Shown piece by piece: positions 1 through 10,499 of a DNA stretch of 64,000 nt (position 1 is the stretch's first letter; the number at the start of each line of letters is the position of its first letter). The stretch covers positions 1,488,001 through 1,552,000 of the forward strand of contig NZ_QXTG01000001.1 in assembly GCF_003581425.1 (NCBI RefSeq), in the 5' to 3' direction. Made by a program: the position numbers and the translations under genes. The notes below the pieces were generated by a model that was not told where the DNA came from, made no database searches, and was given only the letters and a program-made list of their open reading frames with translations. Source of the DNA: Amnibacterium setariae. GTDB lineage: Bacteria; Actinomycetota; Actinomycetes; Actinomycetales; Microbacteriaceae.

Positions 1-1535
<1,535 letters not shown>

Positions 1536-1650
1536 GGTCGTTCGTCCTTCCAGACCTCGTCGTCCGGGCCGCGCCGCCGACCCGGTTCGCGGGCCGGTCG
1601 GGCGGTCGGGCGCGGTCCCCGCGCCCGGTGCCGACGGTAGGCGCGCGCAC

Positions 1651-1666
1651 GTTGCACCCCGTTGCA
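1651..1666. promoter_or_regulatory. GTTGCA direct repeat, possible operator for the aldehyde dehydrogenase
   Basis: GTTGCA occurs at 1651-1656 and again at 1661-1666, exactly one helical turn apart, in the 143-bp gap between the GAF regulator and the aldehyde dehydrogenase. Same-face spacing is compatible with a dimeric regulator. Assigning it to the adjacent regulator is inference. Confidence 0.3.
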
Positions 1667-1678
1667 GCCCGGCGGCGG

Positions 1679-2881
1679 TCAGCCGAGGGCGTCGAGGCGC
1701 GCGACGACGCCGGCCCGCTTCGGCGAGCGGGCCGGGAGGAGGCGCAGCGCGGTGAACAGGGGCTCCGGGTCGCCCGGCGCGACGCGCTCCGCGTAGTCGA
1801 GCAGCAGGGCGGGGGAGGCGCTCTCCAGCAGCGCCTCGCGGAGCCGGCCCGACGCCTCCGCGCGGATCGCCTCGATCCCCGGCGCGACCGAGCCCGGCAG
1901 GACCTCGCCCCGCCACGCGTCGAGCGCCGCCCGGTGCGCGCCGCGGTCGAGCAGCGCGAGCAGCTGCCGCACGTCGAGGTCGATCGGCACGGGCAGCCGG
2001 TAGGGCCGCGCGACCGGCACGAGCGACGGCGCGACGCCCGCGAGCACGTGCCGGAGGCGGACCATCTCGGGCCGCACCGTCGCGACGGCGTCGGCCCGCC
2101 CGTGCACGAGCTCGGCCAGGTGCTCGGCCGACAGGCCGGTCCGGTGCCAGGCGAGCAGCGTGAGCAGCTCCGCGTGCCGGAGGGACAGCTCGACGGTCCG
2201 TCCGCCGGCCGCCAGCCGCCCGTGGTCCTGCCCGAGCACCGCGAGCCGCGGCGCCCGCGCCGGCTCCGGCCTCGGGGCCCGGCGCCGGCCGCCGCGCGCG
2301 AGACGCTGCAGCAGCAGCTCCCGCTCCACGGCGGCGGCCGTGGCCTCGAGCAGCGGCAGCGACCGGGGCGCGGCGACGTCGGGGCCGCCGGTGATGTCGA
2401 GCACGCCGATCGTCTCGTGCGTGCGGAGGTCGTGGACGGGCACCGCGGTGCAGCTCCACTGCTGCACCTGCAGCGCGAAGTGCTCCTCGCCCGCGATCTG
2501 CACCGGGCGGTCGAGGGCGAGCGCGGTGCCGGGTGCGGAGGTGCCGACGCGGGGCTCCGACCAGTCCGCGCCGGGTACGAACCGCATGGCCTCCGCGCGG
2601 CGGACGAGCGCGGGGTCGCCCTCGACCCACAGCAGCCGCCCGGCGGCGTCGCCGACCGCGACGACGACGCCCGAGTCCTCGTCCGCGTCGCGGACCAGGA
2701 GCGAGCGGATGATCGGCAGCGCCGACGCGAGCGGGTGGCTGCCGCGGACGTCCTCGAGTCGGTCGACCTCGAGCGGCGGCCCCGGCTCGGCCCGGTCGGG
2801 CGCGAGCCGGCCGGCACGGGCGCGCGCCCAGGACTCCGCGACGAGCCGGCGGGGCGTGCGGCCGCCGGGCGTCTCTCCCAC
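1679..2881 (-). CDS. GAF-domain transcriptional regulator
   Basis: About 400 aa. The N-terminal half looks like a GAF sensor ([17 protein letters not shown] at roughly 150-180), as in AcoR-type regulators but without the sigma-54 AAA+ domain. The C-terminal half has a winged-helix-like segment ([16 protein letters not shown], then [12 protein letters not shown]). I chose the GTG at 2881 because AGGAGGT lies 5 nt before it; an upstream ATG at 2923 has no such site. The downstream neighbour on the same strand is the aldehyde dehydrogenase, which it probably controls in response to an aldehyde or alcohol metabolite. Ligand unknown. Confidence 0.8.
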   Translation of the reverse strand: MGETPGGRTPRRLVAESWARARAGRLAPDRAEPGPPLEVDRLEDVRGSHPLASALPIIRSLLVRDADEDSGVVVAVGDAAGRLLWVEGDPALVRRAEAMRFVPGADWSEPRVGTSAPGTALALDRPVQIAGEEHFALQVQQWSCTAVPVHDLRTHETIGVLDITGGPDVAAPRSLPLLEATAAAVERELLLQRLARGGRRRAPRPEPARAPRLAVLGQDHGRLAAGGRTVELSLRHAELLTLLAWHRTGLSAEHLAELVHGRADAVATVRPEMVRLRHVLAGVAPSLVPVARPYRLPVPIDLDVRQLLALLDRGAHRAALDAWRGEVLPGSVAPGIEAIRAEASGRLREALLESASPALLLDYAERVAPGDPEPLFTALRLLPARSPKRAGVVARLDALG

Positions 2882-2999
2882 CGGGCACCTCCTGCGGTCG
2901 TCGTCGACCCGAGCCGCGCTCACGGTAGCCCCGCGCCGTCGCCGCCGGGAGGGGGCCGCCGGGACTCATGGGTTCTCGTGACCGCCGTAGGCTCGGCGC

Positions 3000-3248
3000 A
3001 TGAGCGATTCCGCCGAGATCACGATGTACGGCGCCGACTGGTGCCGCGACTGCCGCCGGTCGAAGGCGCTGCTCGACGGCGAGGGCGTCGCCTACCGCTA
3101 CGTCGACGTGGAGGTCTCGAAGGAGGCCGCGGACGAGGCGATGGCGGTCAGCGGCCGCCCGAACATCCCGGTCATCGTGTTCCCGGACGGCTCCCACCTG
3201 GTCGAGCCGTCGGACGAGGCGCTGCGCACGAAGCTCGCCGCGGTCTGA
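3000..3248 (+). CDS. Glutaredoxin-like protein / mycoredoxin
   Basis: An 82-aa cytoplasmic thiol oxidoreductase. It has the thioredoxin fold in miniature: the redox motif WCRDC near residues 16-20, the cis-proline loop NIPVIVF, and FPDGSHL near the C-terminus. In actinobacteria such proteins use mycothiol to reduce mixed disulfides. The CxxC is CRDC rather than the more common CGYC or CPYC. It is a single gene; the short region before the ATG has no strong Shine-Dalgarno site. Confidence 0.85.
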   Translation: MSDSAEITMYGADWCRDCRRSKALLDGEGVAYRYVDVEVSKEAADEAMAVSGRPNIPVIVFPDGSHLVEPSDEALRTKLAAV

Positions 3249-3280
3249 GCACCGGGAACCTTCCCGCGGACGTGGTTCCG

Positions 3281-3414
3281 GCACGGGCGCGGAGCGCCCG
3301 GCTCGACCACCGTGAGCACGGGCGCGGGGCGTCCGGCTCGACCACCGTGGGCACGGGCGCGGGGCGCGGTCCCGCTGGTCGAGGTGCGAGCGCCGGCGAG
3401 CCTCGAGACCACCC
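3281..3414. repeat. Tandem 35-nt GC-rich repeat plus palindrome (intergenic repeat family, locus 1)
   Basis: Two adjacent 35-nt copies (3281-3315 and 3316-3350) begin GCACGGGCGCGG and end CTCGACCACCGTG; a third copy (3351-3369) is truncated and runs into a palindrome whose arms are GGTCGAGG and CCTCGAGACC (to 3414). The same units occur in reverse orientation at 28735-28855, and the palindrome recurs at 62015-62054. It lies between converging genes. Confidence 0.8.
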
Positions 3415-3424
3415 CTCGGACCCC

Positions 3425-4123
3425 TCAGCCGCGGACGCGGGCGGCGATCGCGGCGCCCGCCGCGAGCACGGAGGTGTCGAGCGCCGCGACGACGTCGGTG
3501 AAGCCGAGCTCGAGGAAGCGGCGCGCCCGCGGCTCCGTCGCCCCGAAGGCGCCCGCCCGGACGCCCGCGGCGCGGCAGGCGTCGAGGATGCGGAGCAGCG
3601 GCGCCTCCGGCCCGTCGTCCGCGAGGAGGTCGTCCACGGTCGTCCCGAGGCTCTGCGACAGGTCGAACGGGCCGACGAACACGAGGTCGAGGTCCGGCGT
3701 CCGGGCGATCGCGTCGACGGCGGCGAGGCCCGCTGCGGTCTCGACCATGACGCCGACGAAGGGCCGCTCCGCCTGGTCCGAACCGGGCAGGGGACCGGAG
3801 CTGCGGATCCCGCGCGGCGGGTAGCGGGAGGCGGCGACCGCGGCCTCCGCCTCCTCGGCGCTCTCGACGAGCGGCACGATCACGCCGTCGGCGCCCGCGT
3901 CGAGCGCGCGCCCGATCAGGTCGGCGCGGTTGGCGGCCGGCCGGACGAGGACGGGCACGCGGTGCTCGCGCCGGAGGGCGAAGGTCGCGCGCACCGCGGC
4001 GTCGTCGAAGTGGCCGTGCTGCTGGTCGAGCAGCAGCCAGTCGAAACCCGCGTGCTCGAGCGCCGCCGTCGTCCTCGGCTCGCCGAGCATCGCCCAGACC
4101 CCGAGCCGCACGTCGTCCGTCAT
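3425..4123 (-). CDS. HpcH/HpaI-family aldolase
   Basis: A 232-aa class II pyruvate aldolase of the HpcH/HpaI/CitE superfamily, which cleaves or forms 2-keto-3-deoxy acids using a divalent metal. Recognisable blocks: LLLDQQHG (conserved loop), VRPAANRAD (Arg that holds pyruvate), VMVETAAGL (metal-binding Glu) and [12 protein letters not shown] (metal-binding Asp region). The length is close to the family norm. No catabolic partner genes are adjacent, so the physiological substrate cannot be deduced. Confidence 0.88.
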   Translation of the reverse strand: MTDDVRLGVWAMLGEPRTTAALEHAGFDWLLLDQQHGHFDDAAVRATFALRREHRVPVLVRPAANRADLIGRALDAGADGVIVPLVESAEEAEAAVAASRYPPRGIRSSGPLPGSDQAERPFVGVMVETAAGLAAVDAIARTPDLDLVFVGPFDLSQSLGTTVDDLLADDGPEAPLLRILDACRAAGVRAGAFGATEPRARRFLELGFTDVVAALDTSVLAAGAAIAARVRG

Positions 4124-4153
4124 GCGGGAACGGTAGCGACGTCGGCCCGGACG

Positions 4154-4933
4154 TCAGCGGGGGGCCGCCCCGATCGCGACCGTGCCGTCGATCTCGTCGT
4201 CGGCCACGACGGAGGCGGCGAGCCCGGCGCCCTCGAGCAGCAGCGCCGTCCAGGCCGCCTGGGTCCGGCCGGTCTCGATCAGCACGGCGCCGCCCGGCGC
4301 GAGCCACTCCCGCACGCCGGCCGCGACCCGGCGGTGCACGTCGAGCCCGTCGTCGCCGCCGTCGAGGGCGACGTGCGGCTCGAACTCCCGCGCCTCCCGA
4401 GGCATGTCGGCGATGCGCCCCGTCGGCACGTACGGGGCATTGACCGCGACGACGTCGAACCGGCCGCGGAGGGCGTCGGGCAGCGCGGCGAACAGGTCGC
4501 CCGCGTGCACGGTCCCGCCGACGCCCGCCACCGTCCGCGCCGCGTTGGCGACCGCGGCGGGCTCGACGTCGGCCGCGTGCAGCTCGATGCCCGGGACCCG
4601 CGTCGCGACGGCGAGGCCGACCGCGCCGGTGCCGCAGCACAGGTCGAGCACGACGGCGCCGGGTCGGGCGAGCCGCGCCGCCTCGTGGGCGAGCAGCTCG
4701 GTGCGCCGCCGCGGCACGAAGACGCCGGGGTCGACCGGCACGCGCAGCCCGTCGAACGCGGCCCAGCCGAGCAGCGGCTCGAGGGGCTCGCCCGCCCGTC
4801 GGCGCTCGACGAGCCGGTCCAGCGCGTCGCCCCAGGCGGCCTCGGCCAGCAGCGCGGCCTCCTCCTCGGCGAAGACGATCCCCGCGGAGCGGAGCCGGGC
4901 GGCGAGGCCGTCGAGGTCGTCCGGGTCCGTCAC
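4154..4933 (-). CDS. PrmC/HemK-like N5-glutamine methyltransferase, divergent
   Basis: A 259-aa class I SAM-dependent methyltransferase. The SAM-binding motif [13 protein letters not shown] is near residues 96-108. The catalytic motif reads NAPY (165-168) instead of the NPPY of PrmC proper, which marks the PrmC-related subgroup seen in actinobacteria rather than the release-factor methylase itself. The GTG start at 4933 overlaps the TGA of the upstream reductase (GTGA), so translation is probably coupled to the fatty acyl-CoA reductase. Target unknown. Confidence 0.82.
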   Translation of the reverse strand: MTDPDDLDGLAARLRSAGIVFAEEEAALLAEAAWGDALDRLVERRRAGEPLEPLLGWAAFDGLRVPVDPGVFVPRRRTELLAHEAARLARPGAVVLDLCCGTGAVGLAVATRVPGIELHAADVEPAAVANAARTVAGVGGTVHAGDLFAALPDALRGRFDVVAVNAPYVPTGRIADMPREAREFEPHVALDGGDDGLDVHRRVAAGVREWLAPGGAVLIETGRTQAAWTALLLEGAGLAASVVADDEIDGTVAIGAAPR

Positions 4934-7221
4934 CGCGCGATCAGGTCGGCGCGCGAGACGCCGCCGCGGCGCCAGTCGAGGATCGGCCAGCGCCGCTTCA
5001 GCGCCGCCCGCGCGAGCCGCGCGTCCGGGTTCACCGCCGTCGCCTCGCCCACGAGCGAGAGCCACGGGAGGTCCGCGACGCTGTCGCCGTACGCGTAGGA
5101 GGCGCCCAGGTCGAACCCGCCGCGCGCCGCGTACTGCGCGAGCCAGGCGCCGCGCGCCTCGTCGACGAGCGGCGGCGCGCCGAGGTAGCCCGTGAGCACG
5201 CCGTCGTCCTCGTGCATCGTCCCCGCGACGACCTCGTCGAACAGGGCCGCGAGCGGCTCGGCGAGCACGCCGATCGACCCGGTCACCAGCACCGTGCGGT
5301 GCCCCGCGGCGCGGTGCTCCCGCACCCGCTGCAGGGCCGCCGCGCTCGTGTGGGCGAGCAGCAGGTCGGTGTAGCCGCCGCGCACGGCGGACTCGAGCCG
5401 CTCGGCCGGCATGCCCGCGTAGCGGCGGAGGAAGGTGCGCAGGAACTCGCCGCGGTCGCGCCGCTCGGCGGCGAGGTACGCGGGCAGGCGCGTGATGATC
5501 GAGCCGGCCTCCGCGGCCGCCGCGGCCTCGCCGCCCTGCGAGCGCCTCACCCACAGCAGCTGCTGGACGATGTTCGAGTCGACGACGGTGCCCTCGAGGT
5601 CGAAGACCGCGAGCACGTCGGTGCGCTGCGGCAGCGGCTTCGGCGCCGCAGGCCCGCTGCTCCGGTCGCCGCCCCGGCCGCGCGAGAACACCCGCATGAG
5701 CTGGGTGATCGCGGGCACGTGGACGCGCTGGAGGTAGTCGCGCCAGTCGATGCGGGTGACGTCGAAGCCCTCGTCGGGCCGGTCCGCCGGGATGCGGGCG
5801 CCGAGCGCGCGGGCGTTCGCGTCGTCGAAGATCAGCTCGGTGCCGACGTAGGCGCGGTAGAGGTCCGACAGCTGCCGGAGGCTGTGCACGTCGCGCTCGC
5901 GCCGCCCCATGGTGCGCTGCCACTCGCGCAGGCGCGGGGTCGACGGCAGCCGGTCCAGGGTCGAGTTCGCCGCGCCGACGAGGACCTCCGCCCGGCGGAT
6001 CGCGCGCTCCACGCGGCGGTCGCCCGGGAACTGCCAGGTCGGCACCCGCTCCGCGCCAGGGGTGTCCGGGATCGGGTTCGCGGTGAAGTACTCGTGCACG
6101 TTGCGGTACATGCCGTGGAACGGCAGCGGGTTGCTCGCCCCCGACGCGACGTGGAGGTACCGGGGCTCCGCGACGGGCGGCGGGGTCGCCGCGGCGGCGA
6201 GGATCGCGTTCACCACGAAGTCGACCGGGATGATGTCGAGCACCGAGTCGGGCACGCCCGGGAAGTCCTCGAGCTGCCCGCGGCCGAAGGCGATGATCAA
6301 CGGGTCGGCGACCTTGAAGCCGTCGATCCAGCCGGGGAACGGGTGCTCGAGCGCGCTCTCGATGACGCTCGGGCGCACGATCGACAGGCGGTGCTCCGCC
6401 CCCCACAGCTCCTCGGCGGCGCGTTCGGCGAGCGCCTTGGTCAGCGTGTAGACGTCGGTCCAGCCGAGGCTCTGGGCGCGGGCGCGGCCGGCGGTCACGA
6501 GGCGGCGCTTGACCCAGTCGACGCGGGCGGCCTCCGCGGCGATCGCGACCGCGCGGGGCCCCTCCTTGCCGTGCTCGGCGCGGGCGCGCAGCATCAGGCC
6601 GCGCAGCACGCCGGGCTCGCGGCTGCGCAGCTCCACGCGCTGGCGGGCCGCCGCGGCGGCGTCGGCCTCGACGCGCCAGTCGGCGTCGTGGTCGAGCCGG
6701 GCCTCGGGCAGCACGCCCTTGCGGAGGCCGCCGACGTAGCAGGTGGACACGTGCACGACGTGCGGGTCGGCGCCGGACTCCCGGATGGCCGTGTAGAGGT
6801 TCCTCGCGCCGCCCGTGTTCGTCGCGAACGCCTCGTCGATTGGCGGGTCGAACGAGACGGTCGAGGCGCTGTGCAGCACGTGCGTGAGGTCGCCGGGCAG
6901 CGGCGGCACGGCGTCGAGCGAGCCCTCGACCGCGGTGACGCGCTCGGCGAAGATCCGCGCGGCCTCGTCGCGGCCGACCGCCTCCCGCCAGGCCTTGAAC
7001 ACCGGCTTCGACAGCAGCTTGCGCACGCGGTCGTCGGCGGACTGGCCGGTCTTGCCGCGCACGAGCAGCGAGACCCGGGTGTCGGGGTGGGAGACGAGGA
7101 GGCGCTCGAGCACGGCCTGGCCGACGAAGCCGGTGCCGCCGGTGAGCAGCACGTGCCCGGAGAGTCGTTCCACGGGGGCGATGGAGGGAGCGCCGCTGTC
7201 GGCACCAGCGGGGGCAGTCAT
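4930..7221 (-). CDS. Fatty acyl-CoA reductase fused to HAD-IB (SerB-like) phosphatase domain
   Basis: A 763-aa two-domain protein. Residues about 20-500 are a fatty acyl-CoA reductase of the extended SDR type: TGGTGFVGQ nucleotide-binding loop (about 26-34), catalytic Y258-xxx-K262, and a following FAR C-terminal domain. It would reduce acyl-CoA to fatty alcohol (or aldehyde) with NADPH. Residues about 530-740 are a HAD-IB domain with motif I FDLEGT (D541), TGS motif II and GDSVAD (D713). Motif I has Glu where most phosphatases have the second Asp, and no clear motif III Lys is seen. The ATG at 7221 is 21 bp from the divergent SDR start; GTG at 7173 is an alternative start. Confidence 0.85.
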   Translation of the reverse strand: MTAPAGADSGAPSIAPVERLSGHVLLTGGTGFVGQAVLERLLVSHPDTRVSLLVRGKTGQSADDRVRKLLSKPVFKAWREAVGRDEAARIFAERVTAVEGSLDAVPPLPGDLTHVLHSASTVSFDPPIDEAFATNTGGARNLYTAIRESGADPHVVHVSTCYVGGLRKGVLPEARLDHDADWRVEADAAAAARQRVELRSREPGVLRGLMLRARAEHGKEGPRAVAIAAEAARVDWVKRRLVTAGRARAQSLGWTDVYTLTKALAERAAEELWGAEHRLSIVRPSVIESALEHPFPGWIDGFKVADPLIIAFGRGQLEDFPGVPDSVLDIIPVDFVVNAILAAAATPPPVAEPRYLHVASGASNPLPFHGMYRNVHEYFTANPIPDTPGAERVPTWQFPGDRRVERAIRRAEVLVGAANSTLDRLPSTPRLREWQRTMGRRERDVHSLRQLSDLYRAYVGTELIFDDANARALGARIPADRPDEGFDVTRIDWRDYLQRVHVPAITQLMRVFSRGRGGDRSSGPAAPKPLPQRTDVLAVFDLEGTVVDSNIVQQLLWVRRSQGGEAAAAAEAGSIITRLPAYLAAERRDRGEFLRTFLRRYAGMPAERLESAVRGGYTDLLLAHTSAAALQRVREHRAAGHRTVLVTGSIGVLAEPLAALFDEVVAGTMHEDDGVLTGYLGAPPLVDEARGAWLAQYAARGGFDLGASYAYGDSVADLPWLSLVGEATAVNPDARLARAALKRRWPILDWRRGGVSRADLIAR

Positions 7222-7242
7222 CGGGTCCGTATCGTATGCGGA
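7222..7242. promoter_or_regulatory. 21-bp divergent promoter with overlapping -10 elements
   Basis: The whole gap between the FAR and SDR starts is 21 bp. It holds TATCGT at 7230-7235 on the plus strand, 7 nt before the SDR ATG, and TACGAT at 7236-7231 on the minus strand, 9 nt before the FAR ATG. Both fit the actinobacterial TANNNT -10. If real, both transcripts are leaderless or nearly so and the two -10 boxes share DNA, so only one polymerase could open at a time. Confidence 0.5.
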
Positions 7243-8022
7243 ATGGCGACCGCGCTCGTGACCGGTGCGACGAGCGGCATCGGCGCGGCTTTCGCGCGGG
7301 CCCTCGCCGCCCGCGGATGGGACCTCGTCCTCGTCGCCCGCGACGAGGACCGGCTCGAGGAGGAGGCGGCGCGGTACCGCGCCGCCGGCCGCGGGGCGGA
7401 GGTGCTCCGGGCCGACCTCACCGATCGCGGGGACGTCGACCGCGTGGCCGCGCGGCTCGAGGACTCCGCCGCGCCCGTCGACCTCCTCGTCAACAACGCC
7501 GGCTTCTCGGTGCGCGCGTCGCTGCTGTCCACGGACCAGGCCGCCCACGACCGCGCGTTCGAGGTCATGGTGCGGGCCGTGCAGGTGCTCTCCGGCGCCG
7601 CGGGGCGGGCGATGACTGCGCGCGGCCGGGGCCGCATCGTGAACGTGGGGTCGACCGCGGGCCGGATCACGATGGGCGCCTACAGCGCGATCAAGGCCTG
7701 GGTGACCGTCTACACGGAGGGGCTCGCGAACGAGCTCGCGGGCACCGGCGTGACCGCCATGGCGCTCGAGCCGGGCTGGGTGCGCACGGAGTTCCATGCC
7801 CGGGCGGGCATCAGCGGCTCGTCGATGCCGGACGCCCTCTGGCTCGACGCCGACGACCTCGTCGCCGCGGCCCTCCGCGACCTCTTGCGGGGCCGCGTGG
7901 TCTCGACGCCGAGCGCGCGGTACAAGGCGCTCATGTTCGTGGCGCGGCATGCGCCGCGATCCGGCATCCGCAGGGTCTCCAAGGCGCTGAGCGACCGCCG
8001 CCGCAGTAGCCTTCCCGAGTGA
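7243..8022 (+). CDS. Short-chain dehydrogenase/reductase (candidate acyl/alkyl-DHAP or ketone reductase)
   Basis: A 259-aa classical SDR. TGATSGIG (NADP-binding loop), NNAG, S137 and Y147-SAI-K151 are all present, so it should be active. The Ser-to-Tyr distance is slightly shorter than usual. It is the first gene of a three-gene operon with the acyltransferase (GTGA overlap) and the alkyl-DHAP-synthase homologue. In the ether-lipid pathway an SDR reduces 1-alkyl- or 1-acyl-DHAP to the glycerol-3-phosphate form; that role is inferred from context, and the family alone does not give the substrate. Confidence 0.85.
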   Translation: MATALVTGATSGIGAAFARALAARGWDLVLVARDEDRLEEEAARYRAAGRGAEVLRADLTDRGDVDRVAARLEDSAAPVDLLVNNAGFSVRASLLSTDQAAHDRAFEVMVRAVQVLSGAAGRAMTARGRGRIVNVGSTAGRITMGAYSAIKAWVTVYTEGLANELAGTGVTAMALEPGWVRTEFHARAGISGSSMPDALWLDADDLVAAALRDLLRGRVVSTPSARYKALMFVARHAPRSGIRRVSKALSDRRRSSLPE

Positions 8023-8771
8023 CGACGCGGGTGACGACCAAGCACGCCCCCGGCTCCGAACCACCCGTCGTGCGATTCGACCGGTACACCTCGAAGCCGA
8101 TGGCGGCCGCGCGCTGGGTGGCGCAGCGGGTGCTGCTCGGGGGCGTCATCCGTTCGGTCGTGTCGGTGCGGATCTTCGGCCGGGAACGGCTGAGCGACCT
8201 CCGCGGCGCCTTCGTCGTCGTCGCGAACCACACGAGCCACCTCGACGCGCCCCTCGTCTTCACGACCCTCCCGCGCCGCCTCGCCCGCTACCTCTCCGCC
8301 GGCGCCGCGGCCGACTACTTCTTCGACGTGAAGTGGCGCAAGGGCCTCACCGCGCTCTTCTTCAACGCGTTCCCCATCCACCGCGCCGGGCTGAACCGTC
8401 CCGCGTCGGAGGCGCGCGCCCTGCTCGAGCGCGGCGTGCCGCTGCTCGTCTTCCCCGAGGGGACGAGGAGCCGGACCGGCCGCATCGGCACCTTCAAGGT
8501 CGGCGCCGCGGCGCTCGCGAACCAGTCGAAGGTGCCCGTCCTGCCGGTCGCCATCATCGGCGCGCACGCCGCGCACCCGCGCGGCTCGAAGTGGCCGAAG
8601 GCCGGTCGCCCCCCGGTCGCCGTCGTGTTCGGCGACCCGGTGTTCGCGCACGCGGGGGAGACGCCGACCGAGTACATGCGCCGCGTCCGCGGCGAGGTGC
8701 AGCGCCTGCACGACGAGCACGCCCACGCGGTCCTCTCCACGGGCCGCATCGCCTCCGGAGGACCCCGATGA
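8019..8771 (+). CDS. PlsC-like 1-acyl-glycerol-phosphate / DHAP acyltransferase
   Basis: A 250-aa membrane-associated acyltransferase. The HX4D motif is NHTSHLD (H71, D76) and the phosphate-binding motif is FPEGTRSRTG (from F145); both are intact. The family transfers acyl chains to lysophosphatidate or related polyol phosphates. The GTG start overlaps the SDR stop and the TGA overlaps the next ATG, so it is translated inside the operon. Next to an alkyl-DHAP-synthase homologue, its likely acceptor is either DHAP (forming acyl-DHAP for exchange) or 1-alkyl-glycerol-3-phosphate. Confidence 0.88.
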   Translation: MTTRVTTKHAPGSEPPVVRFDRYTSKPMAAARWVAQRVLLGGVIRSVVSVRIFGRERLSDLRGAFVVVANHTSHLDAPLVFTTLPRRLARYLSAGAAADYFFDVKWRKGLTALFFNAFPIHRAGLNRPASEARALLERGVPLLVFPEGTRSRTGRIGTFKVGAAALANQSKVPVLPVAIIGAHAAHPRGSKWPKAGRPPVAVVFGDPVFAHAGETPTEYMRRVRGEVQRLHDEHAHAVLSTGRIASGGPR

Positions 8772-10492
8772 CCGATCTCGTCACCCCGACCGTCGCCGAC
8801 CGCGAGGACGCGGCGGCCGTGCGGGAGAACCCCGTGGCGCACATGAAGTGGTGGGGCTGGGGCGTGCCCGGCGTCGCCTTCCACCACGAGGACAAGCCGA
8901 ACTTCGCGCCCTTCGTGCTGAAGGCCGTCGGCCTCGACCTGCACGCGGCCTCGCCGCTCGAGCAGCCCGACTTCGGCGCCCTCGACGTGCCGGCCTCGAT
9001 CGCCGACGGGGCGCTCCGCGCCGCGATGGCCGCCGCGGCGGGCGCCGAGCGCGTCGCCGACGACGACCTCGACCGCGTCGTGCACACCTACGGCAAGAGC
9101 ATCCGCGACCTGATCAAGGTCCGCGCCGGGCGTCTGCCGCGCGTGCCCGACCTCGTCGTCTACCCGGCCGACGAGGCCGCCGTGCAGGCGGTCGTCGACG
9201 CGGTCGTGCAGCACGACGCGGTGCTCATCCCGTTCGGCGGCGGCAGCAACATCGCCGGTTCGCTCGAGCCGATCCCGGGGGAGACCCGGCCCGTGGTCTC
9301 GGTCGACCTCGGCCTGCTCGACCGCGTGCTCGAGATCGACGAGCTCTCCGGGCTCGCCCGCGTGCAGGCGGGCGTGCTCGGCCCGTCGCTCGAGGCGCAG
9401 CTGAACGCCCGCGGCTGGACGATCGGGCACTTCCCCGACTCCTTCACCCACTCGAGCCTCGGCGGCTGGATCGCGACCCGGTCGTCCGGCATGCAGTCGG
9501 ACAAGTACGGCGACATCGCGGACATCACGCGGGGCATGCGCGTCGCCCGCCCCGGCGGCCTGCTCGACCTGCGCCCGACCCCCTCTGCCTCCACGGGGCC
9601 GAGCGTGCGGGAGATGATCCTCGGCAGCGAGGGCCGGCTCGGCGTGATCACCGAGGCGACCGTGCAGGTGCACCGGGTGCCGGCGAAGCGCGTCATCCAC
9701 GCCTACTTCTTCCCGAACTGGCGGGCCGGCTCGAAGGCGATGCGCGAGATCGCCGAGAGCGACGTGCACCCCGCGATCACCCGCGTCTCCGACGGCCGCG
9801 AGACGGGCTTCTCGCTCTCGACGTCGAAGGAGTCGAAGGGCTTCGGCGCGTTCGCGCAGAAGGCGCTGTTCGCGTTCCTCGAGCGCCGCGGCTGGGACCT
9901 GGACGAGATGTGCCTCTCGTTCATCGGCTACGAGGGGGAGCCGGGGCACGTCGCGCGGCAGCGCAAGGCGGTCGAGAAGATCGTCAAGCGCAACCGCGGC
10001 ATCAGCGTGGGCACCGGCCCCGGCGTGCTCTACGACCAGAAGAAGTTCGACACCCCGTACCTGCGCGACTTCCTGCTCGACCGCGGCACCGCGGGCGACG
10101 TGTCGGAGACGAGCGTGCCGTGGGCCGGGCTGGACCGGATGCACGACGGCGTGATCGCCGCGGCGGAGGCGGCCTACGAGTCGCTCGGCCGCACGGGCTG
10201 GATCATGAGCCACCTGTCGCACTCGTACCACTCGGGCGCGTGCCTGTACTTCACGTTCGCCTTCGTCATGGGCGACGACCCGGAGGCCGAGTACGACGTC
10301 GTGAAGCAGGCGATCCAGCAGGCGTTCATCGACCTCGGCGGCGTCCCCAGCCACCACCACGGCATCGGCGTCGAGCACGCCGCGTGGCTGCCCGACGTGC
10401 TGTCCGAGCAGGGCATCGGCGTGCTCGAGGGCCTCTTCACCGCGACGGACCCGGGCCGGAACCTCAACCCGGCGAAGATCACCGCGAACTAG
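8768..10492 (+). CDS. Alkyl-dihydroxyacetonephosphate synthase homologue (FAD-binding)
   Basis: A 574-aa FAD-binding protein of the VAO/AGPS fold. It matches the peroxisomal enzyme at motif level: KWWGWG near the N-terminus, FGGGSN (about 156-161), DSFTHSSLGGW, ATRSSGM, ILGSEGRLGVITEAT, Y487 in YHSGACLYF and the catalytic-type triad H529-H531 in SHHHGIG. That enzyme swaps the acyl chain of acyl-DHAP for a fatty alcohol, forming the ether bond. The ATG overlaps the acyltransferase stop (ATGA). With the fatty-alcohol-forming reductase divergently encoded, an ether-lipid role is the best reading; a broader FAD oxidase role cannot be excluded. Confidence 0.85.
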   Translation: MTDLVTPTVADREDAAAVRENPVAHMKWWGWGVPGVAFHHEDKPNFAPFVLKAVGLDLHAASPLEQPDFGALDVPASIADGALRAAMAAAAGAERVADDDLDRVVHTYGKSIRDLIKVRAGRLPRVPDLVVYPADEAAVQAVVDAVVQHDAVLIPFGGGSNIAGSLEPIPGETRPVVSVDLGLLDRVLEIDELSGLARVQAGVLGPSLEAQLNARGWTIGHFPDSFTHSSLGGWIATRSSGMQSDKYGDIADITRGMRVARPGGLLDLRPTPSASTGPSVREMILGSEGRLGVITEATVQVHRVPAKRVIHAYFFPNWRAGSKAMREIAESDVHPAITRVSDGRETGFSLSTSKESKGFGAFAQKALFAFLERRGWDLDEMCLSFIGYEGEPGHVARQRKAVEKIVKRNRGISVGTGPGVLYDQKKFDTPYLRDFLLDRGTAGDVSETSVPWAGLDRMHDGVIAAAEAAYESLGRTGWIMSHLSHSYHSGACLYFTFAFVMGDDPEAEYDVVKQAIQQAFIDLGGVPSHHHGIGVEHAAWLPDVLSEQGIGVLEGLFTATDPGRNLNPAKITAN

Positions 10493-10499
10493 CGCAAGC

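Noticed and set aside
3281-3369. 35-nt repeats considered as a CRISPR array
   Set aside because: The copies are directly abutting with no unique spacers, there are only two full units, and no cas genes are present.
1628-5098. Long plus-strand open frame of over 1100 codons
   Set aside because: It is antisense or out of frame to several clear genes, is dominated by Arg/Pro/Gly/Ala/Val in a pattern expected from the high-GC third position, and has no domain signature.
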